Positions 9,354 to 18,906 of a DNA stretch of 34,925 nucleotides are shown here, one piece after another. The stretch's first letter is position 1, and every line of letters begins with the position of its first letter. The translations under genes and the position numbers were made by a program. A model generated the notes under the pieces. It worked only from the letters and a program-made list of their open reading frames with translations, searched no databases and was not told the DNA's origin. The stretch comes from Candidatus Bathyarchaeota archaeon (GTDB taxonomy: Archaea > Thermoproteota > Bathyarchaeia > Bathyarchaeales > Bathycorpusculaceae), in NCBI GenBank assembly GCA_030672475.1, contig DAOVGI010000031.1:1-34925 (forward strand), written 5' to 3'.

Positions 9354-10595
9354 TCAGCCCAACCAAAGTAAAGCCGAAAGCAAAGCTATAGATGTTATGC
9401 TGTCCGCAAGAGAGCTCACAATGGGAATAACAAAATTGTCAGGGTCCAAACCTCTCTGAAAAGTCAGGATTGAAATAGCGTAGGACACTAGAACGATCGT
9501 GGTAACGGCGAGTATATTTGCTGTCAGCAGAAGAGAAGTGAAACGTAGAAATATATGTAAAGCGAATATTCCATTCATAAGCAATGACAAAGTTGAAAAG
9601 AAAACGAACATTGTCATTGACGCTGCCCACGTGGCAACAATCTGCGTGGCATGGTTTCGCAAGGCGATGAAAGAAGGTTTAAGCAAACCTAATGCAAGTT
9701 TTGTTGTAGCAGTGGAACCCACTACGGAACCAACATTCCCTACTGTGGCAGTCAAAGCAGGATAAACAGTATATATTTCCTTTCTATCCTCCACAATCAC
9801 TTGCTCACTTATACTTTTCAGAATAGTCCCTGTGACGTTAACAAGAAATGCAACAAACATCACTGTGAAGAACGATTCCTTTATCGTCTTAACAAATTCC
9901 TCTTCGTGAATGTTCCGAGGTAAAATGTAAAGCATCAGAATTGCAGGTATGAATGTAATGAATGTAACAGCGTACTTGCCGAAGGAACCGAAAAAAAAGA
10001 GCAAGTTAAGCATGAGAATGTAAAATATTGTTACAACTATGTCCATCGCAGTAGACGTTATGGGGTATACAACGACGTCTGGATCTAAACCTTTCTTGAA
10101 CGTGACAAATGTGACAGCTATTGTGAACAAGGATAGACTTAATCCTAAAGTCATGGTTGACACAATAACCATTAAAATATTTGAAAAATCTGCGAGAACT
10201 ATTCCCCAGAACAAACTACCGAAAACTACAGAAACTACACCTATTGCAACACTAGCTTCTAGAGTCAGGAAAATTACAGTATCAAATAGTCTGTAGAAGC
10301 TTTTTGTGTTGCCGAAAAACCTAGGGTAAATTGTGCCAACGTGCAGCGCTGTGCTAAGGCGTCCACTAAAAAGGCCGCTTATCACACCTTTCGCACTTAA
10401 AACAGCAGGATACACTGCAATAGCCCAAGGGAAAGAGGGAGAGTTGAATATGTTAAGCTGAGATGCAATAATGAAGCCTGCAAGTACTCCACCAGTGCCG
10501 AATGAATATGCAATCAAAGCCTCTTTGAGTTTTTTGAGGAATGTCTTATATTCTGAAACATTAGTCATTGATCGATCATCTCCGTTGGAGAACAT
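9354..10595 (-). CDS. MgtE/SLC41-like divalent cation transporter (two MgtE membrane repeats)
   Basis: Internal duplication: SGRLSTALHVGTIYP / VGSVVGSTATTKLALG and RGLDPDNFVIPIVSSLADSITSI / KGLDPDVVVYPITSTAMDIVVTI. Confidence 0.85.
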   Translation of the reverse strand: MFSNGDDRSMTNVSEYKTFLKKLKEALIAYSFGTGGVLAGFIIASQLNIFNSPSFPWAIAVYPAVLSAKGVISGLFSGRLSTALHVGTIYPRFFGNTKSFYRLFDTVIFLTLEASVAIGVVSVVFGSLFWGIVLADFSNILMVIVSTMTLGLSLSLFTIAVTFVTFKKGLDPDVVVYPITSTAMDIVVTIFYILMLNLLFFFGSFGKYAVTFITFIPAILMLYILPRNIHEEEFVKTIKESFFTVMFVAFLVNVTGTILKSISEQVIVEDRKEIYTVYPALTATVGNVGSVVGSTATTKLALGLLKPSFIALRNHATQIVATWAASMTMFVFFSTLSLLMNGIFALHIFLRFTSLLLTANILAVTTIVLVSYAISILTFQRGLDPDNFVIPIVSSLADSITSIALLSALLWLG

Positions 10596-10980
10596 TAGGT
10601 GATGATAAGTTAAGTGCAGAAGAACACTTTAAACAAGCAATAAACTTACGCAATTCATGAGTCACAAAGTTTCGAGAACCCTTGTTTACCATGAGCTTCA
10701 GCGGCAGAACGTGGGGGATACCATAGTGGAGGGTGTTGGCTAGCCTCATCTTGTCCGCCCTCTGTACATCCTTCACTTTCGCCCATCCGTGGACACCTCT
10801 TCAGAGCCTTCTTCAGTGAGCCTACAAGATCCACCTTTACATTCGCTCCTAGACCTTACAAGGTGATGAAAAACCATTTAAATAAGTTTCCAAAACAGGA
10901 ATCCTAGCAAGAATTCATATTTAAAATTCATAACCGTTTTAATTATCCAGACGCTAAACGTTTCTTTGTAACTGAAAACG

Positions 10981-11169
10981 GTGAAAGAAGTGTTCGCGGC
11001 TTGGATAAAAATTGACGAAACCTTGCCATGGATCGAACTGCAGGGAAAATACAAAACTAAAAAAGAAGCAAAGAAAGCAGCAAAGGAGATATTACATCAC
11101 ACCCAAATAATGATTGTCGAAATGCTAGGGAAGAAGAGACAGGTAAAAGCATTGGCAATTAAGCACTAA
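10981..11169 (+). CDS. Small hypothetical protein, 62 aa
   Basis: GTG start; MKEVFAAWIKIDETLPWIELQGKYKTKKEAKKAAKEILHHTQIMIVEMLGKKRQVKALAIKH; protein-like Lys/Glu-rich composition. Confidence 0.55.
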   Translation: MKEVFAAWIKIDETLPWIELQGKYKTKKEAKKAAKEILHHTQIMIVEMLGKKRQVKALAIKH

Positions 11170-11315
11170 TTCTCGGCTTGTCGAGTTACTAGAATAGAGA
11201 GAGCGCAAATTATTCTATAGTCACAAAGAATTAAACCTTATACCTGTAACGCAGTATGGTAAGTCTCCGTAGATATTATTTATCCCTTGAACTATCAGAA
11301 ATAGGAGAGAGAATA

Positions 11316-13379
11316 ATGCCAATAAGAACGTTTTTTGGATTGATGATGACAATGCTGTTAATGGTCATCTTGACGTTGGCATTTAACATTGAGCTGGTTC
11401 AAGCAGATCTCAGGAGAGTTGGAGAGAGAGATTCCTTCCTGAGTGACAATGTGCGGTTGACAGGCGATGGAGCCAGACGGCTTAAAGAACGGATCAAAAT
11501 GGATACTGATGGGAGGGTGAGGATTGTTGAACATGAAATCACAACTTCCGATTTGGAAAAACTCAAGCTGAAAACTGGAGTTTATAAAGAAGGCATGAAC
11601 TATAATAAGAAAATAAAGGGTTATGGGACAGGATTGCGTCCTCCAACAGAGGAGGGCTGGTCTAAAATTCTGGATGAAGCGTATGTTGTTGATCAGATTC
11701 TGTGTGATAAGAGCATCGAGTCCTTAGATCAAGTTGACCATTCAATTGGAGCGTGGTTTCCGCCTATAGGAAACCAAGATGGTGAAGGTTCGTGTGTGGC
11801 TTGGGCGGTGGGGTATTATATGAAGACTTTTCAGGAAGCGAAAGAACATGATTGGGACTTGTCAGGAGCGGTTTGGGAGGGTGGATACCTGGGACATCCA
11901 ACTCAGGCCTATCAGGATCGGATATTCAGTCCTGATTTCATTTATCATCAGATCAATGGAGGGGAGGATGGCGGTTCGTATTTTTCCGATGCTATGAATT
12001 TGGTGTGTTCTATTGGTGTTTGCTCTTGGGAGAAGATGCCTTATGATCCTAATGATCATACAAGTTGGCCTTCTGAGGCCGCGTGGAGAGAAGCTCCTTT
12101 ATACCGTGGCAATAGCACCGGATATGAATACGTGATATTGGATACTAATGAAGATATTGCTAATTTGAAAAATTGGATAGCGTCAGCGCACCTTGCAGTA
12201 ATAAATATGGACGCCAACCAATATGATGACTTGACAAGTGATGATGTTTGGACATTGGACAATTATGCAGGAGGCGGTGGACATGCAAACACAATTGTTG
12301 GATATGACGACAACTTGGAATACATAGAGGAAAGTGAGACTCGCCACGGGGCTTTTAAGATAGCAAACTCGTGGGGTATAGGAGGATGGGAAAATGTGGA
12401 TGATGGTTGCTATTGGATATCCTATGAAGCTATGAAACAGCGAGAGGGATATTGCATGTTTTTCCGGGACAGGGTGAACTACGAACCGAAACTAGTGGCA
12501 TCCTTCCAGATGGATCATTTGAAGAGAGGAGAATGTGAAATCACAGTAGGTATCGGAAGCAGGAGTACCCCAATTCAGACAAAAAGGTTTGATAATTGGA
12601 TGATGAATGGAGGAGACCAACCCTTTTGTCCCAACAGTGTAGTGTTTGATATCACGGAGTTTGAAGATGCTGTGCCAACAGTCATCAACCAATCATTCTT
12701 CATGAAAGTTTTCGATGGAGCTAGTTCCACAACAGGTGCGATCAATTCGTTCTTAATTGAACACTATTATGACTACACTTCTGGAAACTTACGTGTTGAA
12801 TCGACATCCGACGATGTACCAGTAGACACTTCTAATTATGAATACGTGTTTGCAGAATTGGTGTTGAGAAGCCTGCACGATATAGGAATAACCAGCATAG
12901 CCATGTCAAAAACTGTGGTTGGGCAAGGTTTCAACCTGCAAATCAACGTGTCAATAATGAACTATGGCAATTCCACTGAAAACTTTAACGTAACAATCTA
13001 CGTCGACACAACATCAATCACCTCATTTGTAAATATCACCCTAACAAGCAGAAACTCAACAACTCTCGCATTCACATGGAACACTGCAGGCTTTGCTGAA
13101 GGCAACTACTCTTTGACAGCTTATGCTCACCCAGTTTTAGGTGAAACGGACATTTCTAACAATCGTTTCACAGATTGTTGGATAATCGTTACTATTCCAG
13201 GTGATGTGGATGGTGACTTTGATGTTGACATCTACGACATAGTCCAGTTTTGCGGTTCGTACGGTTATGAGGAAGGCAACGCTAAATACATCAGCAACTG
13301 TGACATAGACGCAGATGGGGATGTGGACATCTACGACATAATCATAGCGTGTGATTATTACGGAAGACCATGTTCATAA
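11316..13379 (+). CDS. Secreted papain-like (C1) cysteine peptidase with CARDB-like domain and C-terminal dockerin type I
   Basis: Signal peptide MPIRTFFGLMMTMLLMVILTLAFNIELVQA; GNQDGEGSCVAWAVGYYM (Cys), GGGHANTIVGYDD (His), KIANSWGIGGW (Asn); GDVDGDFDVDIYDIVQFCGSYG...CDIDADGDVDIYDIIIACDYYG duplicated calcium-binding dockerin motifs. The upstream start at 11256 is possible. Confidence 0.9.
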   Translation: MPIRTFFGLMMTMLLMVILTLAFNIELVQADLRRVGERDSFLSDNVRLTGDGARRLKERIKMDTDGRVRIVEHEITTSDLEKLKLKTGVYKEGMNYNKKIKGYGTGLRPPTEEGWSKILDEAYVVDQILCDKSIESLDQVDHSIGAWFPPIGNQDGEGSCVAWAVGYYMKTFQEAKEHDWDLSGAVWEGGYLGHPTQAYQDRIFSPDFIYHQINGGEDGGSYFSDAMNLVCSIGVCSWEKMPYDPNDHTSWPSEAAWREAPLYRGNSTGYEYVILDTNEDIANLKNWIASAHLAVINMDANQYDDLTSDDVWTLDNYAGGGGHANTIVGYDDNLEYIEESETRHGAFKIANSWGIGGWENVDDGCYWISYEAMKQREGYCMFFRDRVNYEPKLVASFQMDHLKRGECEITVGIGSRSTPIQTKRFDNWMMNGGDQPFCPNSVVFDITEFEDAVPTVINQSFFMKVFDGASSTTGAINSFLIEHYYDYTSGNLRVESTSDDVPVDTSNYEYVFAELVLRSLHDIGITSIAMSKTVVGQGFNLQINVSIMNYGNSTENFNVTIYVDTTSITSFVNITLTSRNSTTLAFTWNTAGFAEGNYSLTAYAHPVLGETDISNNRFTDCWIIVTIPGDVDGDFDVDIYDIVQFCGSYGYEEGNAKYISNCDIDADGDVDIYDIIIACDYYGRPCS

Positions 13380-13822
13380 CTCTCCATTTTATGCTTGCGT
13401 AGGGTTTTGCTTGACTATGTAAACAGGTAAGATTGAACGGTGTTGAATCATCTAGTTATGATGTTCATTTGTGCATCCAGCCATACAGTAGATATGTCAA
13501 GCAAGAACTCCAAAGTGCGAATGTGCATTGTAAGTTGTAGTTTCACGCCTTCATTTACGGTGAATAACGTTTTTTTTGAATCGTACCTGCTCGCAAGGAA
13601 AACATGTAATTGAGATCTGTTAAGCCCGATAAAGAAACTGCAAAGGCAACACAACTACTATCCAATAAAGTAGAAACACACTCAGTGAGAGAAGAATTCT
13701 GGAGCACACGACAGAATATTATCAAAGCTTCCAACCATCAAATTAAGTAAACATGAAATTCTTCAAGCACGAAACAAGAACCAACCTTTCCTCCATGCAA
13801 TCACAACACTTTTGCTGAACAG

Positions 13823-13948
13823 CGCCGGGGAGGGGATTCGAACCCCTGCGAGCCCAAAGACCCACTGGCTTACTTGTCCCTATCCAGCCCTCTATACTTG
13901 ACATACCAGATCTCGAGGCCAGCGCGTTAACCACTCCGCCACCCCGGC
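13823..13948 (-). tRNA. tRNA-Ser (anticodon CGA) with about 41-nt intron (13871..13911), long variable arm, no encoded CCA
   Basis: RC: GCCGGGG TG GCGGAGTGGTTAACGC GCTGGC CTCGAG[intron]A GCCAGT GGGTCTTTGGGCTC GC AGGGGTTCGAATCCCCT CCCCGGC G; acceptor, anticodon and T stems pair; intron at canonical 37/38. Confidence 0.93.
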
Positions 13949-14120
13949 AAGTAAAACAAGGTTGTTTAATTCTAAAAGGGTTTTCATTCACTAACTAGTA
14001 GCGATGGAGAACGTCAGCGTTTCACATTTTCGTTCTTTGTCTATCGCATTCAGGTGATCTGTGTGACTTCGTCTGGCATTTTTTCCACACCCTCTTCTCA
14101 AGCTTCCAGTTTGGACTTGT

Positions 14121-14258
14121 CTATCTTTCTACTGACACAAACGGTACGTATGGAACTTGCTCTACACCGCAAGGATCCGTAACAATGTACATCTTGGCTG
14201 CTTCGATGTCAGAGTTTATAACAGTCACTTTCCGCAACGTATGAAGTAAATCGTCCAT
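14121..14258 (-). CDS. Small ORF, 45 aa
   Basis: ATG-start frame MDDLLHTLRKVTVINSDIEAAKMYIVTDPCGVEQVPYVPFVSVER, stop TAG; protein-like, below the supplied ORF threshold. Confidence 0.3.
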   Translation of the reverse strand: MDDLLHTLRKVTVINSDIEAAKMYIVTDPCGVEQVPYVPFVSVER

Positions 14259-14356
14259 ATGAGATTCGTGTTTTGGTTGTCAGATGGGTTTGTGTAATAT
14301 GAGAATCAGCCTATTGTTGCTGTTATTCCAATGCTATCTTCAGAAGAAAAACTTGC

Positions 14357-15412
14357 GTGGGCTTGTCCACCACAATCAAGATTAAGTATGCATTATTTAA
14401 TAATATTGATAACTCGGAGAACGTGTCATTGTCTGATGAACGAAGAAGAACAAGATATGATATTTACGCAGACATCATAGAAATGATTGCAAGGAAAGGT
14501 TTGTGCTCCTTGACTAGAGTTTCTTACGGAGCAAACATGCCAGTAGATAGAGCAAAGAAGACCGTGAATTTTCTAGTTTCCCATGGTTTCGTTAGAGAAG
14601 TAACTGTAGGCGACCGCAAAAAATACAGAGCAACAAAATGGGGTCTACAATATCTAGACACATTCAAGCGTATGCAAAGGTTCTTTGCTGCGTTAGAAGA
14701 ACCTGTAACGGTAAAGATTCCAGAGGCTGCTCTTCCCGGTCGTATTAGTACGGGATACAAGGATCTTGATAACTTGTTGTTCGGTGGGATACCTGAGAAT
14801 TACGCAGTCATATTAACCTCACCCTCGTGTGATGAAAAAAGCCTTCTGGTCAAGAGCTTTCTTGAAGCAGGAGTGAAAGAGGGACAAATCACGTTTTACA
14901 TTACTACAGAGGCGGGTGAGGAAAGAGCTTTGGCAGAAGAGTTTCAGTCAAACTTCTACCTCTTCATTTGCAATCCTCAAGCAGACGCAATCATGAAAAG
15001 TTTACCCAACGTGTTCAAATCGAAGGGCGTGGAAAACCTTACCGACATTAGTATCGCATTAAGTTCAGCTTTCCGAAAGTTAGACACTTCGATAAGTGGT
15101 CCAAGAAGGGCCTGCGTAGAAATCGTTTCAGACGTTTTGCTGCAGCACCACGCAGTTCAAACCAGAAGATGGCTAACCGCATTCATTCCACAATTGAAAT
15201 CAAAAGGATTCACTACTTTGGCAGTAATGAACCCCCACATGCATTCCCCACAAGAAGTTCACGCAATTCTAAGCATATTTGAAGGAGAGATCAACATCTA
15301 CGAGAAAGAAACAGAAAAAGGTCTAGAAAAATTCCTAAAAATCAGGAAAATGTACAATCAAAGATATCTAGAGAATAAATTACCTCTAAGAAAGGAAAAA
15401 CCAGAAACATGA
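14357..15412 (+). CDS. Winged-helix (HTH_45-like) N-terminus fused to KaiC/RecA-like domain with degenerate Walker A
   Basis: N-term DIYADIIEMIARKGLCSLTRVSYGANMPVDRAKKTVNFLVSHGFV; then STGYKDLDNLLFGGIPENYAVILTSPSCDEKSLLVKSFL (P-loop position lacks glycines). Confidence 0.75.
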   Translation: MGLSTTIKIKYALFNNIDNSENVSLSDERRRTRYDIYADIIEMIARKGLCSLTRVSYGANMPVDRAKKTVNFLVSHGFVREVTVGDRKKYRATKWGLQYLDTFKRMQRFFAALEEPVTVKIPEAALPGRISTGYKDLDNLLFGGIPENYAVILTSPSCDEKSLLVKSFLEAGVKEGQITFYITTEAGEERALAEEFQSNFYLFICNPQADAIMKSLPNVFKSKGVENLTDISIALSSAFRKLDTSISGPRRACVEIVSDVLLQHHAVQTRRWLTAFIPQLKSKGFTTLAVMNPHMHSPQEVHAILSIFEGEINIYEKETEKGLEKFLKIRKMYNQRYLENKLPLRKEKPET

Positions 15413-15500
15413 AAGAAGGAAGCAATTGAAAATCTAACATTTAGGATTCGTTGTGCATTAACAGACAGTACACATAGGATATGCTAGAGTTTTTATGGGT

Positions 15501-16259
15501 TTACTTTTCTCCAAATAGCGGCATATTGGGAAAGATCTCAATGCCATCCTGATCTATTGAATATGGCACAAGGCTTGGATTTACTTTGGCTTCTCTCATC
15601 TTTTCAACCTGTATTGCTCTAGTTGTAGTTCCTCCCGAAAACAAAGTTTGCATCATGATAACCCCGTGAACCAGAAATTCTTCTTCCAAAGCATTTCGTT
15701 CAAGACCTAAGTACCCTAGTTCAGTGCTCACAAGACTTGTAACCCCTAAATCCGCCAGCGATTCAATCAAATCCACAATTGCAGTTCTCCGTTCTATGGG
15801 ATCTGGAAATCGGTAGGTAAGTGCTGCCAAAGTGTCCACTACAACTCTTTTCGCATTAACCTGTTGGATTTTTGCTTGTAAATCTTCGATTAGCTTATCA
15901 ATAGACAGGTGCTTACCCCGTAAGCTACGAGACTCTTCTTTATACAGCTCCTCTTTCAGCATAGCCACCCGTGACATTCGCGTAGCATCTACAAAAGCAA
16001 ATTTCCTCTCCTCCTCAGCTTTCCGAAAATCCCATCCAAATTTCCGCATTTCAGAGTAGAAGTGATCCTTGCTTTCGTCTAGGCTTACGAAAACTCCGTT
16101 TTCTTGATTTTCATACATTCCTTTGTACAAGAATTGGCTGCACATAATGGTCTTACCTGTGCCTGGTCCCCCGATAACCAAAATGACCCTCCTTTCAGGA
16201 AAACCACCGCCAACCAGCTCGTCTAGGCCGCTAATCCCAGTATCAATCTTTTTTGACAA
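15501..16259 (-). CDS. KaiC-like RecA-superfamily ATPase
   Basis: DTGISGLDELVGGGFPERRVILVIGGPGTGKTIMCSQFLYKG (Walker A), AKRVVVDTLAALTYRF (Walker B). Confidence 0.88.
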   Translation of the reverse strand: MSKKIDTGISGLDELVGGGFPERRVILVIGGPGTGKTIMCSQFLYKGMYENQENGVFVSLDESKDHFYSEMRKFGWDFRKAEEERKFAFVDATRMSRVAMLKEELYKEESRSLRGKHLSIDKLIEDLQAKIQQVNAKRVVVDTLAALTYRFPDPIERRTAIVDLIESLADLGVTSLVSTELGYLGLERNALEEEFLVHGVIMMQTLFSGGTTTRAIQVEKMREAKVNPSLVPYSIDQDGIEIFPNMPLFGEK

Positions 16260-16480
16260 TCTATCTCACCTAGTGGTCTTAGATAATCTTCTGTAAATAT
16301 TTATACCTTATGCACGTACGACACGCGCTTATCTATAGGTTTTTGCAGATACCTTACAAGTTAAAAAATCACGTCTACGTAAGAACACACATAATATAGT
16401 AACAAATTGTGACTACAAAACGTGAGTTTCCTTTTTAAATCCCCAATAACATGAATTCATATGTAGGAGGGATTTAGATA

Positions 16481-17701
16481 ATGAACAGTAAGATATCTGT
16501 TCCTTCAAGAAGCAAAACAGCATTAGATTTTGTTGACGGAGATTTAGTTGTAGGCAGGCGTGCAATCATCAATGGAACAGGAACACCGCCCGCAGTGAAA
16601 GTTTGTGGCACAGTTTACTGTGAAGGAGACAACGTTTTTGAGTGCGCCCTCTCAGCAGAAAACCTAGAAGCAGAAGATAACGTAACAATTCATGGAAGCC
16701 TAGAAATAGAAAATGATGTTAAAGTGGAAGATGGTCACCTAGAAGTTTATGGGAAAATGACCGCAAAACGTGTAGATGTAGACTCAGCTCTCTATATAAC
16801 CAAGGATTTGACGGTTGAGGAAGTTGATGTTGGTGGAAGCCTAAAGGTTGACGGAAATGTAAAGGCTGAAGACATAGATGTAGGCGGAAGCTTTAAAGCA
16901 AAAGGAGAAGTAGAAGCTGAGAAAATAGACGTGGGAGGAAGTGTTTCAATAGCATCTAAAGTCAACATCACAAAACTGGATGTAGGAGGCACGGCAGAAA
17001 TTGGAGGCGGAGAAATTCGCAAAGTAGACGTAGGTGGAAGCTTCGAGTCAAAGGACTCGCTAGAATTTAAACAAATAAATGTGGGCGGAGTCGTTCGACT
17101 GACCAACAAAAGCAAAGGTGGTGACATAGATGTCGGAGGCTCATTTAAAATCGAAGGTGACCTAGAGTTCAAAAGCATTGACGTAGGAGGCAAAGTAGAA
17201 ATAACTGGATATGGTGAAGGCTGTGAAATAGAAGTAGGAGGCAAAGTGAAAACGGGCAAGTCGCTGAAGCTTTCAGGAGATCTCGAAGTAGGAGGCAAAG
17301 TAGAAGTTGACGAAGAGGTTTCAGCAGAAAACATCGAGGTAGGCGGAGCATTACGCTCGAGAAAAGCTACCGCAGAAGACCGCGTAGAGGTTGGCGGTTC
17401 AATAATTACTATGGAAGGCGTAACGGCACATTCTGTTGAAATAGGAAGAAGAGGCAAAGTATGTGGACCTATAAGGGCAGATCAAGTTATTATTGGTAGG
17501 GATGCGCATGCAGAAGACATTTATGGAAAGAGGGTTATGCTGAGAAGCGGAGCACACGTAGAAAGCGTTTACGGTGAAAACATCACCATTGAATCTCACT
17601 GTCATATAAGCGGAGAAGTGCAGTATACTGGCAAATTAAGAATGAATGAGCATGTTTCATTGGCTAAGCCACCGCAAAAAGTAGACAGGCTTCCCTTCTA
17701 A
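16481..17701 (+). CDS. Bactofilin-like / polymer-forming beta-helix repeat protein
   Basis: Tandem about 16-18 aa repeats xxxDIDVGGSFKxxGxVEAEK, C-terminal capping part VIIGRDAHAEDIYGKRVMLRSGAHVESVYGENITIESHCHISGEVQYTGKL typical of polymer-forming cytoskeletal proteins. Confidence 0.8.
   Translation: MNSKISVPSRSKTALDFVDGDLVVGRRAIINGTGTPPAVKVCGTVYCEGDNVFECALSAENLEAEDNVTIHGSLEIENDVKVEDGHLEVYGKMTAKRVDVDSALYITKDLTVEEVDVGGSLKVDGNVKAEDIDVGGSFKAKGEVEAEKIDVGGSVSIASKVNITKLDVGGTAEIGGGEIRKVDVGGSFESKDSLEFKQINVGGVVRLTNKSKGGDIDVGGSFKIEGDLEFKSIDVGGKVEITGYGEGCEIEVGGKVKTGKSLKLSGDLEVGGKVEVDEEVSAENIEVGGALRSRKATAEDRVEVGGSIITMEGVTAHSVEIGRRGKVCGPIRADQVIIGRDAHAEDIYGKRVMLRSGAHVESVYGENITIESHCHISGEVQYTGKLRMNEHVSLAKPPQKVDRLPF
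16815..17460 (+). repeat. Intragenic degenerate tandem repeat encoding [I/V][D/E]VGG-centred 16-18 aa units
   Basis: About 12 units, each centred on DVGGS, DVGGT, NVGGV, DVGGK, EVGGK or EVGGA. Confidence 0.85.
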
Positions 17702-18681
17702 AGTTTTTTAGGCATCACCAAGTCTGCTATGTCCACACTGTGCTCATAAATCTGCATCAAAATAGAAGTCACAGCTAAAATCTGCGGTACAACATCAAGT
17801 GACTGAGCCCTGGCAACCTTTTCAATGTCAGCAAATATTTTTTCAACATTCCCTCGCATATTCCGCACACCCTCAGCTATCTCTATATTACCAGTGAAAA
17901 ACGCTTTTAACGCGCTCTCATGAGCCCCAAAACAAGCCGTGTGAAAATCTACAAACAATTTCTTTAAATCTTCATCAAGTTTCGTATTCTTTAGCTCAAC
18001 TGTTTTCAGTACCGCTCGCACACATTCATCACCGATTGCCTCCACCAAACTCGCTGCAAGACGGTAATCTAGACATTCAATCGGGCGAACGCCAAGTTTC
18101 TCGCTTAAACTTGGATTTTGAATTATTGTACGCAAGATGCGAACCAAAAGAAAATAGAGCCTGTTAACCTCTTCGTCACGGGCTATAACGCTCTTCGCTA
18201 AGCGCACATCTCCATCCACAAGGGCGTTAACCACATCACGGTGCATACCAGCAGCAATAGCATAACCTCGGCGGAGAATCTTCTCGGGCAGAAAACCGGA
18301 AGGATCCAGCAAACACTGCAAAACAATGCCCGAATAATCCTCTTCAACAATTTCTAATCCTATCAAACGACTAACAGTCTTCTTAACAATATCTCTCATC
18401 TCAACGCCAATACGTTTCTTCGCCTTAACACGAATTATATCAAAGCCGAGCAGATAATTTCCCACGATTTCACGGCTCAAATATGACCCAATCTTCAAAG
18501 TAACGGTGCGGAGAGAAGGCTCAACATCATACTTAGGGTCTATGAGAAGCTTACCATCACTAGTTTCGTTAATGGACACCGTGCATCCACGGTGCAAACC
18601 ATGTTCTTCAGCCCAAGATTTGGGAATACACACAAAGAAAGTGCCGCCCGGAGTGCGTTGAACCTTTCGTATCTCACTCAT
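17698..18681 (-). CDS. AbrB/SpoVT-type N-terminus plus PhoU domains (phosphate-uptake-regulator-like)
   Basis: RKVQRTPGGTFFVCIPKSWAEEHGLHRGCTVSI (AbrB-like swapped hairpin), then two all-helical PhoU-like segments. Confidence 0.85.
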   Translation of the reverse strand: MSEIRKVQRTPGGTFFVCIPKSWAEEHGLHRGCTVSINETSDGKLLIDPKYDVEPSLRTVTLKIGSYLSREIVGNYLLGFDIIRVKAKKRIGVEMRDIVKKTVSRLIGLEIVEEDYSGIVLQCLLDPSGFLPEKILRRGYAIAAGMHRDVVNALVDGDVRLAKSVIARDEEVNRLYFLLVRILRTIIQNPSLSEKLGVRPIECLDYRLAASLVEAIGDECVRAVLKTVELKNTKLDEDLKKLFVDFHTACFGAHESALKAFFTGNIEIAEGVRNMRGNVEKIFADIEKVARAQSLDVVPQILAVTSILMQIYEHSVDIADLVMPKKL

Positions 18682-18906
18682 TCACGTCACCATAACAAGA
18701 TAAAGAAAAGACATCCAATATACTAATAAATCTAAACAAGAGGCCAATATATAAATCTAAAACCCAAGTCTTAAAACTGAAACCAAAAGTCTCGACCGAT
18801 ATAGATCAGCTGGAAAATTGAAAACTCGTAGGCAAAACAACATGTCCGCTGAGAAGCAAACCAAGTTCACAAGAGCTTGAAAACAATGAAGCAGAGCACA
18901 AAGTGA

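Noticed and set aside
13743-13991. 82-aa minus-strand ORF in the supplied track
   Set aside because: It overlaps the complete intron-containing tRNA-Ser; the translation is an artefact.
16792-17457. 221-aa minus-strand ORF (Pro/Ser/Thr-rich, LPPTS repeats)
   Set aside because: Antisense shadow of the bactofilin-like DVGG repeat gene; repetitive only because the sense strand is.
16815-17460. CRISPR-like periodicity
   Set aside because: The roughly 50-bp periodicity is coding (17-aa beta-helix repeats) with diverged units and no identical direct repeats with unique spacers.
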